In this document: piece after piece, positions 1 through 8,324 of the stretch
Numbering within the stretch: position 1 is the first letter of the stretch
Layout: every line of letters starts with the position of its first letter
Source: Comamonas badia DSM 17552
GTDB taxonomy: Bacteria; Pseudomonadota; Gammaproteobacteria; Burkholderiales; Burkholderiaceae_C
Direction: 5' to 3'
DNA: 64,000 nucleotides
Assembly (NCBI RefSeq): GCF_000484635.1
Contig: NZ_AXVM01000001.1
Location: forward strand, 1 to 64,000
The notes under the pieces: model-generated
Seen by the model: only the letters and a program-made list of their open reading frames with translations
Databases searched by the model: none
Told to the model about the DNA's origin: nothing
Translations under genes and position numbers: made by a program

Positions 1-285
1 AAACGCCACGTCCTCCTGCAGCTTCCTTGCCAGCTTGCGCGAGGAGAACACCCCAGTGGCATAACCGTAGACCACCACCTTGACCATCATCGCCGGATGG
101 AACGGCTGATTGCGCGGCCCACCCTTGGCATACCTCGCATGAAACGCCGACAGATCCAGCGCGTCGACCGTATCGCTGATGAAGTAGGCCAGATGCCCCT
201 GCGGCAGCCACTCCTGCAGCGTCGGCGGCAACAAGAGCGATTGCTCAGGAACGTACGGTATGTAGCTCGCGGTCATGCGCGTCAT
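1..285 (-). mobile_element. IS1182-family transposase, N-terminal part (runs off the window)
   Basis: Read on the minus strand from an ATG at 283-285 (a second in-frame ATG is at 274-276), the frame is open to the window edge. It encodes about 95 residues including LLPPTLQEWLP, FHPAMMVKVVVYGYATG and SSRKLARKLQEDVAF. These match the N-terminal DUF772-type region of IS1182-family transposases. A GAAAGAGA sequence lies just upstream of the first ATG. The DDE catalytic part would lie left of base 1. It sits beside other mobile debris (radC remnant, integrase), which fits an integrated element. Whether the copy is intact cannot be seen. Confidence 0.8.
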
Positions 286-368
286 TCTCTTTCACCATTC
301 CGAGCGCGTGGCGTCTGCCGCGCAGACTCCTAGCCGGCGTCAAGCGAGGCGCCTAAGCCCCCTGGGCG

Positions 369-490
369 TTATATCAGCCCACGCTCGGCAAACGACAGCA
401 CCGTTGCACCCGCCACGATCAGGTGATCCAACACCCCGCACGTCCACCAGCGCGAGCGCCTGCTTGCACGTCCGCGCCGTGATACGGTGA
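369..490 (-). pseudogene. radC-like 3' remnant, frameshifted
   Basis: The minus strand encodes ITARTCKQALALVDVR in one frame. After a GGGG run near 440 it continues in another frame as VLDHLIVAGATVLSF and AERGLI, then a stop. Joined, this is the C-terminal end of a RadC / JAB-domain protein, a gene commonly carried by integrative elements. One extra base explains the shift, and nothing recognisable of the N-terminal domain remains upstream. The fragment lies between the transposase fragment and the DUF1016 gene. It is too short to be functional and marks erosion of the element. The 220 bases between it and the nuclease gene hold nothing I can identify. Confidence 0.7.
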
Positions 491-713
491 AGGGAACAGC
501 AAGACCGCCCACACCCGCCCACTGCACACCCTCGGCTTTGGGGGCAAGCGGAGCGCGCAGGCCCGGATCAACGAGCGGGGCCGAAGATGTCAGCCGAGCG
601 AAGCGAGGGGACGATGGAAGCCCATATGGGGCGAGACTCGCGCAGCGAGGCTCGATGCGCAGCACGACAGCGCGACGGCGGAACGCCGGGACGCCCGACT
701 GCTTGGGACAGGA

Positions 714-1778
714 CTACTCGGTGTCGGTCTTGCGCTGCTCGATATGCAACTGCGCCCGCTGCGTTGCTTGTTGCAGCCGTTCGACCAGTACGCCCCTCGG
801 CGGCAAAGCGGTCAGGTACTCGGCGACGTGGATGCCTGACTTGTCCAGCTCCAGCAATTCGATCTGCTCGCGCTTCTTGCCGGTGCAAAGGATGATTCCC
901 AGCGGCGAGGCTTCCTCCGGCTCGCGTTCGTACTTGTCCAGCCAGCGAAGGTAAAGCTCCATCTGGCCCTTGTAGGCCGCCTTGAACTCGCCGACCTTTA
1001 ACTCCACCGCCACCAGTCGCCGCAACTTACGGTTGTAGAACAGCAGATCAAGGTGAAAATCCTCGTCGTCAATCGGGATGCGCTTTTGCCGGGCCACGAA
1101 GCTGAAACCCGCGCCCAGCTCCAGCAAGAAGGATTCCATTTCGCGGATGATCGCCGCCTCCAAGTCGCCTTCCTGCCATGTGTCGCGCAGACCCAGGAAA
1201 TCGAGGATGTACGGGTCGCGCATGACCAAGGCGGGCGACATGCGCTGCGCATCGCGCATCGTCGCCAACTCCTGCGCGATCGTCTCGCCCGGCTTTCGGG
1301 ACAGCGCCGTGCGCTCGTACAGCATAGAGTCGATGCGTTCGCGCAGCGTCCGCACGCTCCAGCGTTCGGCGCTCGCCATCTGCACGTAGTATTGGCGCTG
1401 GAGCGGGTCTTTCAGCGGCAGCAGCGCCACGAAATGCGACCAGCTCAATTGTCGTGACAGCGTCACGACAATTGCCTCGTCCGGGTAAGCGGCGGCGAAC
1501 TGCACCATTCGGCGCAGGTTCTTGTCCGCGAAGCTGCGCCCGTAGTCGCGGACGAGCTGCGCCGCCAGCGTCGGCAAGATTTCTTCGCCATACCCGGCCC
1601 GCTGCCCGGCCAGTACCTCCGTATGGATGCGCTGGCCGATGCGCCAGAACAGCAGGGTCAGTTCGGCGTTGACTGCCGAGGCGGCGCGCTGCCGCGCCGC
1701 CTCGATAAGTACCCGAATGTCGCCCAGCAGCGCCGCAGGCGCTGCGGATGACGCCACAGCCGCTTTGCGCTTGTTCAT
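714..1778 (-). CDS. DUF1016 / YhcG-family PDDEXK nuclease-like protein
   Basis: The 354-residue protein has the two-part architecture of the YhcG (DUF1016) family. The N-terminal helical half (about residues 15-170) includes LFWRIGQRI and FSWSHF-like LSWSHFVALLPL. The C-terminal half (about 190-340) is a PD-(D/E)XK nuclease fold. The likely active-site strand pair is DFHLDLLFYNR followed by VAVELKVGEF, giving D...E-x-K. Its ATG overlaps the integrase stop codon (ATGA at 1775-1778), so the two genes are probably translationally coupled. Family members occur on mobile elements and in defence islands, but their substrates are poorly known, and a role in element maintenance or defence is inference. 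Length is typical of the family. Confidence 0.85.
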   Translation of the reverse strand: MNKRKAAVASSAAPAALLGDIRVLIEAARQRAASAVNAELTLLFWRIGQRIHTEVLAGQRAGYGEEILPTLAAQLVRDYGRSFADKNLRRMVQFAAAYPDEAIVVTLSRQLSWSHFVALLPLKDPLQRQYYVQMASAERWSVRTLRERIDSMLYERTALSRKPGETIAQELATMRDAQRMSPALVMRDPYILDFLGLRDTWQEGDLEAAIIREMESFLLELGAGFSFVARQKRIPIDDEDFHLDLLFYNRKLRRLVAVELKVGEFKAAYKGQMELYLRWLDKYEREPEEASPLGIILCTGKKREQIELLELDKSGIHVAEYLTALPPRGVLVERLQQATQRAQLHIEQRKTDTE

Positions 1779-3127
1779 GCGGTGACCTCCTCCTGGTTCT
1801 GCACCGGCTTTGCCGCAGCACGCTTGGAGCCAGGCGGTACGGCGCGCGAGGGGGCATTGCGATGCCGGAATGGGCGGTAGTTGCCCAGGCTGGTGCGGGT
1901 CTTGTCGCCGTTAGTGACCACGGGAGCCGTCGTCGGCAGCGTGGCCGGCGCGTGGCTGTCGATGGTGCCCCGCCGCAGGTTGGCGACCTTCTCTGCGGCA
2001 TTCCGAATCGGGTCATCCTCCGTATGCACATACGTCATGAACATGGTCACGGTCTTGTGTGCGGTCAGTGCCATGCCGACCTTGATGGGGATGCCGGAGT
2101 TGGCAATGTCCGTGGTCGCACGATGCCGGATGCCATGCGTTCCGACGTGCGGCACCTTCGCGCGGTTCAGGATGCGCTTCCAGGCGTTGTAGTAAGTGCC
2201 TTCGGGCAGCGCTGCCTTGCTGTCGAAGATTGCCGGGCACACATAGGGCGAATCGTTGATGCGAGGCGCGTTGGACAGCAGTTGATATGCCGCTTCGCTC
2301 ATCGGCTTGGAAATGTCGCCGGTCTTGCTGTCAGGCCAGACTACGCGGCGGTTCTCGAAGTCGACCCACGCCCATTCGAGTGTTCGGATTTCCGTCATGC
2401 GCGCGGAGAACTCGAATTGCAGGCGAACCGCCAGCGTCAAGGTCGGGTGTTCCAGTCCCACGGCATCGGCATGGTCGAGGTAGGCATAAAGACGCCCCAG
2501 CTCCTCATCGGTGATGTACCGCGTTTCGCCGTCCTCCCGGTACTTGGGGACATGGCGGCACGGGTTCGAACCATCTGGCCGGTAGCCCCAAACCTCGGCC
2601 ATGTTGAACATTTTGCGCACGCACGCCAGGAGCCGATTTGCCGTAACGGTGATGTGCGCCTTGTCCCGCATCAGCGTGGTGATATGCGCCCGCGTCACGT
2701 CAGGCACCTTGAGCTTGCCCAGCGCCGGGATGATGTGTCGGTCGATGTAGCCCTGGTAGGTATCGACCGTTCGCGGCTTGTTGCGCGGCTTGGAGTATTC
2801 CTCGATGAACTGACCGCACAACTCCTTGATCGTGGGGGCCATGCGCGCAGCGAGCTTGGCGGCGCTGGGGTCGTTGCCCTTGCGCACGTCGGCCAGCCAG
2901 TCCTGCGCGATGGAGCGGGCCTGCTCGACGGTCAGCTCGCCGAACTGGCCGATCTTCGGCTTGCGGCGCTCGCCCCAATTCGTGCGGTACTGGAGCATGA
3001 AGACCTTGCGGCCGTGGGCGGTGACTTTGCAGAGGAAGCCAGGGACAATGGTATCCCGCAGTTCGTAGTCGCTGCCGGTGACTTCGGCCGCATCGACGGT
3101 GGATTTGGTGAGCTTGATCTTAGCCAT
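1775..3127 (-). CDS. Tyrosine-type site-specific integrase of an integrative element
   Basis: The 450-residue protein has an N-terminal DUF4102-like arm-binding region (MAKIKLTKSTVDAAE, GFLCKVTAHGRKVF), a SAM-like core-binding domain (about 95-190) and a phage-integrase catalytic domain. Catalytic positions visible are Arg in SARMTEIRTLEW, Lys in DSKTGD, the HGIRH box, His in LTAHKTV and the nucleophile Tyr in MTYVH. I start it at ATG 3125-3127 because AGGAGG lies just upstream; a longer frame to 3196 has no such site. The gene points away from the tRNA-Leu 3' fragment about 180 bases upstream, which is probably its attachment site. It is cotranscribed with the downstream nuclease gene. It looks intact. 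Confidence 0.93.
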   Translation of the reverse strand: MAKIKLTKSTVDAAEVTGSDYELRDTIVPGFLCKVTAHGRKVFMLQYRTNWGERRKPKIGQFGELTVEQARSIAQDWLADVRKGNDPSAAKLAARMAPTIKELCGQFIEEYSKPRNKPRTVDTYQGYIDRHIIPALGKLKVPDVTRAHITTLMRDKAHITVTANRLLACVRKMFNMAEVWGYRPDGSNPCRHVPKYREDGETRYITDEELGRLYAYLDHADAVGLEHPTLTLAVRLQFEFSARMTEIRTLEWAWVDFENRRVVWPDSKTGDISKPMSEAAYQLLSNAPRINDSPYVCPAIFDSKAALPEGTYYNAWKRILNRAKVPHVGTHGIRHRATTDIANSGIPIKVGMALTAHKTVTMFMTYVHTEDDPIRNAAEKVANLRRGTIDSHAPATLPTTAPVVTNGDKTRTSLGNYRPFRHRNAPSRAVPPGSKRAAAKPVQNQEEVTA

Positions 3128-3304
3128 GACGCCTCCTAATTCAGAATCGAACGCAGGAACCAGCCAGGAGCCACGGCATCGGAAAGTGTGCCGCAATCGG
3201 TCTGGTCAAGGCGTAAGGCTAGACGAGACTAACCTTTTGGAAAACCAAGCGCAGCAAGGCTCGGCGGATTCCAGCGTAGTCCCATGCTATTCTGAGCAGC
3301 CAAT

Positions 3305-3357
3305 CTCAAAATCCCCCGCCGCGAGGCGTGCCGGTTCGAGTCCGGCCCCGGGCACCA
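3305..3357 (+). other. Probable att site: 3' portion of a tRNA-Leu(CAA) gene
   Basis: The stretch reads CTCAAAATCCCCC (anticodon loop and 3' anticodon stem), then a variable arm CGCCGCGAGGCG, a T arm with GGTTCGAGTCC, and CCCCGGGCACCA at 3346-3357. This is the 3' half to two thirds of a tRNA-Leu with anticodon CAA. No matching D arm or 5' acceptor strand precedes it, so it is not a complete gene. Such 3' copies are left when an element integrates into a tRNA gene, and the reconstituted gene should lie at the other end, left of the window. A stem-loop terminator follows at 3380. Confidence 0.8.
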
Positions 3358-3379
3358 TGCAATATCTTCGCATTGAGCC

Positions 3380-3415
3380 AAAACCCGCACGCTTGATGAA
3401 AGCTGCGGGTTTTTG
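3380..3415 (+). terminator. Rho-independent terminator behind the tRNA-Leu 3' end
   Basis: AAAACCCGCA (3380-3389) pairs with TGCGGGTTTT (3404-3413) across a 14-base loop and runs into T residues. It is probably the original terminator of the tRNA-Leu gene, retained on the chromosomal side of the element. Confidence 0.7.
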
Positions 3416-3673
3416 CTGTTCCGCTTTCCATCGCCACTTCACCACCGGCGACTGCGCCAGCGCCGTCCGCCCTGGATGCGCACACCCGGCAGCTGGCCGA
3501 AGGCTTCGCGGAATCGATTGTCGGAATTGAATCCCGCGCTTCGGCCCTCGGCCGTCGGTGGCAGCCGATGAATCCTGGGCCGTCTTCCATCAGGCCTGCG
3601 CAGATATACAGATTCCCGGCTCGCGAGTAGAGTGGATAACCGTGAAGCATCTCACCCCAAGAAAGGATTTTGT

Positions 3674-4258
3674 ATGCACACAGTTTCCATGCGTTCCGCG
3701 GCGATCGCCGTTGCCGTGGTGGTTGGCAGTGTCTCCATGATCGCCTGCACCACGACCAAGCCCGAGACGAGCTCGGCGCAGAGCGCCAACAGCACCACGC
3801 TGCACACCCGTGTGAGCTCGACGCTGCAGCGTCTGTACCAAACGGCTCCGGGCTCTCGAGAGATGGTACAGCGTGCCAGAGGCGTACTGGTGTTTCCATC
3901 GGTCATTGGCGGTAGCTTCGTGGTCGGTGTAGAGCATGGCCGCGGCGAACTGCTCATCGGTAACCGTGTGCGTGGTGAATACACAACCACGGCGGCCTCC
4001 ATCGGCTGGCAGGCCGGAGGGCAGTCCAAGGCGGTGATCTACGTCTTCAACACGCAAGAGGCGCTGGACAAGTTCCTCAAGAGCGACGGCTGGGCCGTCG
4101 GTGCCGATGCCACCGTGGCTGCCGGCAAGATCGGCGCCAATGGCAGTGTCGACTCGACCTCCTTCGATGCCCCGGTCTCCAGCTACGTATTGACTAACGC
4201 GGGCCTCGAGGCCGGCGTGGCCCTGGGTGGCTCCAAGATCACACGCGTGACGAAGTAA
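3674..4258 (+). CDS. SYLF-domain (YSC84-like) lipoprotein
   Basis: This is a 194-residue protein. Residues 1-24 form a lipoprotein signal (hydrophobic IAVAVVVGSVSMIAC with the lipobox cysteine at SMIAC). The mature part has a SYLF / YSC84 lipid-binding domain: FPSVIGGSFVVGVEHGRGEL, TTAASIGWQAGGQS and VAAGKIGANG. I chose the ATG at 3674 because AAGAAAGGA lies at the proper distance and it places the signal peptide at the N-terminus. SYLF domains bind phosphoinositides in eukaryotes, and bacterial versions are envelope proteins of unclear role. It is monocistronic, closed by a strong terminator at 4279, and sits just outside the integrated element. Confidence 0.85.
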   Translation: MHTVSMRSAAIAVAVVVGSVSMIACTTTKPETSSAQSANSTTLHTRVSSTLQRLYQTAPGSREMVQRARGVLVFPSVIGGSFVVGVEHGRGELLIGNRVRGEYTTTAASIGWQAGGQSKAVIYVFNTQEALDKFLKSDGWAVGADATVAAGKIGANGSVDSTSFDAPVSSYVLTNAGLEAGVALGGSKITRVTK

Positions 4259-4278
4259 GTCCGAAGAAAGTCTCCATG

Positions 4279-4307
4279 AAAGAGCCTGGGAATCACCCAG
4301 GCTCTTT
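4279..4307 (+). terminator. Rho-independent terminator of the SYLF gene
   Basis: A perfect 12-bp stem, AAAGAGCCTGGG with CCCAGGCTCTTT around AATCA, begins 20 bases after the stop codon. The 200 bases that follow, up to the amidohydrolase start, hold no feature I can identify. Confidence 0.85.
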
Positions 4308-4514
4308 GTCTTTGTGTCTATCCCGCATAGGGCGATGCGCGAGCGATTGCACCAGAAAACGACAATTTTCGATGGCGGTGGTGCAGCTACAGGAGGCGAA
4401 AAACGATGGATTCAAAAGAAGCTCCGAGCCCTGTACCTGCACGGTTTTGCGCGAGCCCACGCCGCGCCGCCAAAACTGCTTTAATCTTCTTTTCTCATCA
4501 CTCCAGAAGTTTCC

Positions 4515-5786
4515 ATGAGCCCCCTCACCCAAGCCCTCGCCGCCGCCGACCCTGCCCTCATGAGCGAGCTGGAAGCGCTCTACAAGGACTTGCACCAGCA
4601 CCCCGAGCTGTCGATGCAGGAAGTGCGCACCGCCAGGATCGTGGCCGACGCGATGGACAAGCTGGGCTACGAGGTGACGCGCGAGGTCGGCGTGACCGGC
4701 GTGGTCTGCGTGCTGAAAAACGGCGCCGGCCCGACGGTGATGCTGCGCGCCGACATGGACGGGCTGCCCATGGCCGAGAACACCGGCCTGCCCTATGCCA
4801 GCACGGTAAAGGCCCGTGATACGGACGGCACCGAGGTTGGCGTGGCGCATTCCTGCGGCCACGACATGCATGTGACCTGGCTGCTCGGCGCCGCGTGCAT
4901 CCTGGCGGCCAACCGCGCGGCCTGGCAGGGCACGCTGCTGATCGTGTTCCAGCCCGGCGAGGAAACCGCCGAGGGCGCCGCCGCCATGGTCAAGGACTGG
5001 GATGAGAAGGGCCAGGGGCGCTTCCCCAAGCCCGACATCATCCTGGGCCAGCATGTGATGGTCGGCGCGGCCGGTACCGTGAGCTACCGCCCCGGCGTGA
5101 CGCTGTCGGCGGGCGACAGCCTGAAGATCACGCTGTTCGGGCGCGGCTCGCACGGCTCGCAGCCGCAGACTTCCATCGATCCGGTGATCATGGCCGCCGC
5201 CACCACGCTGCGCCTGCAAACCATCGTCTCGCGCGAGATCGCGCCGACCGAGCCGGCGGTGCTCACCATCGGCTCGCTGCAGGCCGGCACCAAGGAAAAC
5301 ATCATTCCCGACGATGCCACCATCAAGCTGAACATGCGCACCTTCAGCGAGGACACGCGCGAGTACATGCTCAAGTCGATCCGCCGCATCTGCTGCGCCG
5401 AGTGCGACGCCTCCGGCGCCGAGCGCCCGCCCGAGTTCACCACCATCAACAGCTACCCGCTGACCGAGAACGACCTGGTGGCGACGCAAAAGGTGGCCAA
5501 GGCCTTCCATCAGCAATTTGGCGACAAGTCCCTGCTGGCCGGCAGCCCGGCATCGGCCAGCGAAGACTTCAGCATCTTCGGACGCAGCTGGGGCGTGCCC
5601 TATGTGTTCTGGTTCGTCGGCGGCACCAGCCCCGAGGTGTATGCCAAGGCGGTGCAGGACAAGACCGTGAACAAGATTCCGAGCAACCACTCGCCTCAGT
5701 TTGCGCCGAAGATCCACCCGACGCTGGAGACCGGTCTGCAGGCCATGCTGAGCGCCGCCGGCGCCTGGCTGTGTCCCGGCGCATGA
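4515..5786 (+). CDS. M20-family metal-dependent amidohydrolase (hippurate hydrolase / aminoacylase type)
   Basis: This 423-residue protein of the M20D peptidase family should hydrolyse N-acyl amino acids or related amides with two divalent metals. Metal-binding and catalytic stretches visible are RADMDGLP, HSCGHDMHV and QPGEETAEGAAAM. The inserted dimerisation domain follows (SLKITLFGRGSHGSQP, TLRLQTIVSREIAP), and the second catalytic part contains SPASASEDFSIFG. N-terminal secretion signals are absent, so it is cytosolic. Members of the family are hard to separate by substrate: hippurate, N-acetyl amino acids and IAA conjugates are all possible. The gene lies 28 bases upstream of the MscS gene on the same strand. 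Confidence 0.88.
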   Translation: MSPLTQALAAADPALMSELEALYKDLHQHPELSMQEVRTARIVADAMDKLGYEVTREVGVTGVVCVLKNGAGPTVMLRADMDGLPMAENTGLPYASTVKARDTDGTEVGVAHSCGHDMHVTWLLGAACILAANRAAWQGTLLIVFQPGEETAEGAAAMVKDWDEKGQGRFPKPDIILGQHVMVGAAGTVSYRPGVTLSAGDSLKITLFGRGSHGSQPQTSIDPVIMAAATTLRLQTIVSREIAPTEPAVLTIGSLQAGTKENIIPDDATIKLNMRTFSEDTREYMLKSIRRICCAECDASGAERPPEFTTINSYPLTENDLVATQKVAKAFHQQFGDKSLLAGSPASASEDFSIFGRSWGVPYVFWFVGGTSPEVYAKAVQDKTVNKIPSNHSPQFAPKIHPTLETGLQAMLSAAGAWLCPGA

Positions 5787-5814
5787 GCGCTCACGATCTG
5801 GCCAAAGTCCAGCC

Positions 5815-7434
5815 ATGCTCACGCACTTCATCGCGACCTGCCTCGCGGCGCTGATTCTTGTCTTCAGCGCGCCTGCGGCAGCGCAACCCGCCCTGCCGTC
5901 GGGTGGCTCGAAGGTCCTCGTCGATGGGGGGCGAGCCGATGCCGCCACGGTCGAGATCGACGGCGAGCCGCTGTTTCGGGTGATCGGCGTGTCGGCTTTT
6001 CCAGCCGCGCGCCGGGCCGCACGCGATGCCGAGCGCATCAAGGCGCTGGCCAGGGACAAGACCTTCGACCCGGCCAACCTCTCCATCACGCAGCTCGATG
6101 GCATCACCACCATCGTCGCCAGCGGCAAGACCGTCACGCAGATCACAGACGCCGATGCGGTACTGGAGGGGGTGAGCCTGGCGACACTGGCGAGTGTCAA
6201 CCTGACACGCATCCAACGGGCGATCATCGAGTACCGCGCGGAGCGCACGCGCGATGCCCTGCTCGGCAGCGCCGGCCGGGCGCTGGGTGCGATGGTGCTG
6301 GCCGCGGCGCTGTTCGTCCTGCTGCGCTGGCTGTTCAAGGTCGCGCAGCGCCAGCTGCAACGGGCCGAGGAGCGAAGCGCCGCAAAGCTCAGCGACACCG
6401 CGATTCCGGCGCTGCGCCCCGATACGCTGCAGTCGGTGGCCCAGCAAGCGCTGCGTGCGCTGCAGGTCGTCGTCGTGCTCGCGCTGGCGGTCTTCTGGCT
6501 GCAGTATGTGCTGGGCCAGCTCCCCTTCACGCGCGGCTTTGCGCGGCAAATGCTCGGCTACGTCATGGCGCCGCTGCAGACCGTGGGGCAAGGGCTGCTG
6601 GGTGCGGTGCCCGATCTGATCTTTCTTGCGGTGCTCTATCTGATGACGCGCTTCGCGCTGGTGCTGATGCGCCAGTCCTTCACCGCCGTGGAGGCCGGCC
6701 GTCTGACGGTTCCAGGATTCGATCGCGACTGGGCGCAGCCCACCTACAAGCTGCTGCGCCTGGTGGTCGTGCTGCTGGCGCTGGTGGTGGGTTACCCCTA
6801 CATTCCCGGGTCAGGCTCCGCAGCCTTCCAGGGCATCACCCTCTTTCTGGGCATTGTGGCCTCGCTCGGCTCGTCGTCGGCCATCGCCAACATCATCGCC
6901 GGCTACCTGCTGATTTACCGGCGCGCCTTCAAGGTCGGCGATCTCGTGCTGCTGGCGGGCAATCTGGGACAGATCAGCGCGATGCGCCTGCAGGCCACCC
7001 ATCTCAAAACCATCAAGAACGAAGAGGTGACGATTCCCAACTCGGCCGTGATGGCCAAGGAAGTGGTCAACTACAGCGCACTGTGCGCCAGCTCGGGACT
7101 CATCCTGCACACCAAGGTCGTCGTCGGCTACGACACGCCGTGGCGGCAGGTCGAAGCCATGCTGCTCGATGCGGTTCAGCGCACATCCGGCCTGATGGCG
7201 CAGCCGGCACCCTTCGTGCGCGAGCTGGAGCTCGGCAACGCCGGCGTGACCTACGAGCTCAACGCCTATTGCGACAATCCGCTCGCCGTGGCCTCGCTCT
7301 ACGCCGCGATCCTGCGCAATGTCCTCGACGTCCTCGACGAGAACGGCATAGACCCGGTCACACCGACCCACGTGGCCTTGACGGCAGACGCACGTGCGCA
7401 CAAGGTTGTGCCGAAGGAAGCGCACGGAACGTGA
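5815..7434 (+). CDS. MscS-family mechanosensitive ion channel, long periplasmic N-terminus
   Basis: The 539-residue protein begins with a signal peptide (ATCLAALILVFSAPAAAQ). A periplasmic segment follows (about 25-150), then five or so hydrophobic helices (about 155-345) and the conserved MscS core: LGSSSAIANIIAGYLLIYRR, FKVGDLVLLAGNLGQISAM and VTIPNSAVMAKEVVNYS. The C-terminal cytoplasmic vestibule domain is complete. It is larger than minimal MscS (about 286 residues), as in YnaI/YbdG-like or plant-type members. The expected role is inner-membrane pressure release on hypo-osmotic shock. The gene lies between the amidohydrolase and a small membrane protein, all on one strand with short gaps. 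Confidence 0.88.
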   Translation: MLTHFIATCLAALILVFSAPAAAQPALPSGGSKVLVDGGRADAATVEIDGEPLFRVIGVSAFPAARRAARDAERIKALARDKTFDPANLSITQLDGITTIVASGKTVTQITDADAVLEGVSLATLASVNLTRIQRAIIEYRAERTRDALLGSAGRALGAMVLAAALFVLLRWLFKVAQRQLQRAEERSAAKLSDTAIPALRPDTLQSVAQQALRALQVVVVLALAVFWLQYVLGQLPFTRGFARQMLGYVMAPLQTVGQGLLGAVPDLIFLAVLYLMTRFALVLMRQSFTAVEAGRLTVPGFDRDWAQPTYKLLRLVVVLLALVVGYPYIPGSGSAAFQGITLFLGIVASLGSSSAIANIIAGYLLIYRRAFKVGDLVLLAGNLGQISAMRLQATHLKTIKNEEVTIPNSAVMAKEVVNYSALCASSGLILHTKVVVGYDTPWRQVEAMLLDAVQRTSGLMAQPAPFVRELELGNAGVTYELNAYCDNPLAVASLYAAILRNVLDVLDENGIDPVTPTHVALTADARAHKVVPKEAHGT

Positions 7435-7456
7435 GCGCCGTGAATAGGCCGAACGA

Positions 7457-8122
7457 ATGAATGTCCACGAATTGGCCCTTGTCAGCCTGAATGACCATCG
7501 CCTGTTCACCTTTCTCGATCTGGCGGGCACATTTGCCTTTGCCATCAGCGGAGCGGTAGCGGCAAGGAATCGTGGCCTCGACTGGTTCGGCGTCATGGTG
7601 ATAGCCTTCGCGGTTGCCTGCGGCGGCGGGATGGTGCGCGATCTGTGCATCGGCGCCGTACCACCCGCCGGGCTGGCCGACTGGCGCTACCTGGCTGTGG
7701 CGATGCTCGCGGCCTGGATGACGATTGCGGCCGGCAAACTGGTCGCACGCCTGACCCATCCGGTGATTTTTTTCGACTCCCTGGGCCTGGGATTGTTCGC
7801 CGTGACAGGTGCACAAAAGGCCATGATCTACGGCCATAACGCCGAAGTGGCGGTGCTGCTGGGCATAGTCACCGCCGTGGGCGGCGGCGTGGCGCGCGAC
7901 GTACTGCTCAACCGGGTGCCCGTGATTTTGCAGCGCGAGATCTACGCGTCGGCTGCACTGGTTGGTGCCCTCATCGAGGTGGTTGGCGAGCGCCTTGGGT
8001 GGGATTCGAGCGCAAGGACCTGGCTTGCTTTGGGTGTGTGTTTTGCTCTTCGCTACCTCTCGCTGCGCTACAAATGGAACCTGCCGCGCGCTCCCCGGCG
8101 CGGCGACAACGGCTCGGACTAA
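7457..8122 (+). CDS. UPF0126 / TRIC-type membrane protein (YicG/YadS-like)
   Basis: The 221-residue integral membrane protein is built from two copies of the UPF0126 three-helix repeat. Copy one is about residues 18-95 (FAFAISGAVAARNRGLDWFG, CGGGMVRDLCIG). Copy two is about 105-180 (GLFAVTGAQKAMIYGH, AVGGGVARDVLLNRVP). The paired GGGxxRD motifs are characteristic. Structural work on bacterial relatives places them with TRIC-type cation channels, and some homologues have been linked to glycine uptake; the substrate here is unknown. It starts 22 bases after the MscS stop, so the two may be cotranscribed. Confidence 0.85.
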   Translation: MNVHELALVSLNDHRLFTFLDLAGTFAFAISGAVAARNRGLDWFGVMVIAFAVACGGGMVRDLCIGAVPPAGLADWRYLAVAMLAAWMTIAAGKLVARLTHPVIFFDSLGLGLFAVTGAQKAMIYGHNAEVAVLLGIVTAVGGGVARDVLLNRVPVILQREIYASAALVGALIEVVGERLGWDSSARTWLALGVCFALRYLSLRYKWNLPRAPRRGDNGSD

Positions 8123-8143
8123 AAGCCTGTTCAAGGTCTTTTC

Positions 8144-8271
8144 ATAGCGCCCGCAAGGCAGCAGAAAGCCGCAATCAAGGCGCGCGCCGCAGGTCATGCG
8201 GCGGCCTGGACAAGGTGCGCAACGCCGAGCGCGGCTTTTTGCTGCCTTGCCCGAAGGACTCTAAGCGCTAT
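8144..8271. repeat. Long imperfect inverted repeat (hairpin-forming element)
   Basis: Outer arms ATAGCGC (8144-8150) and GCGCTAT (8265-8271) enclose inner arms of 20 bases, 8153-8172 and 8231-8250, which match at 19 of 20 positions. A smaller hairpin, GCCGCA/TGCGGC, lies in the middle. The element fills most of the gap between two convergent genes (UPF0126 and SDR). It could act as a bidirectional terminator, but its size and asymmetry (14 unpaired bases on the right only) look more like a dispersed palindromic element. Confidence 0.7.
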
Positions 8272-8324
8272 CGGGCAACAAGGTATCCCCTTGAACACGT
8301 ACATGGCACCATGTTCAGACCGGT

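Noticed and set aside
4293-6530. Very long minus-strand frame opposite the amidohydrolase and MscS genes
   Set aside because: Low-complexity His/Arg/Ala-rich translation with no domain; typical shadow in GC-rich DNA.
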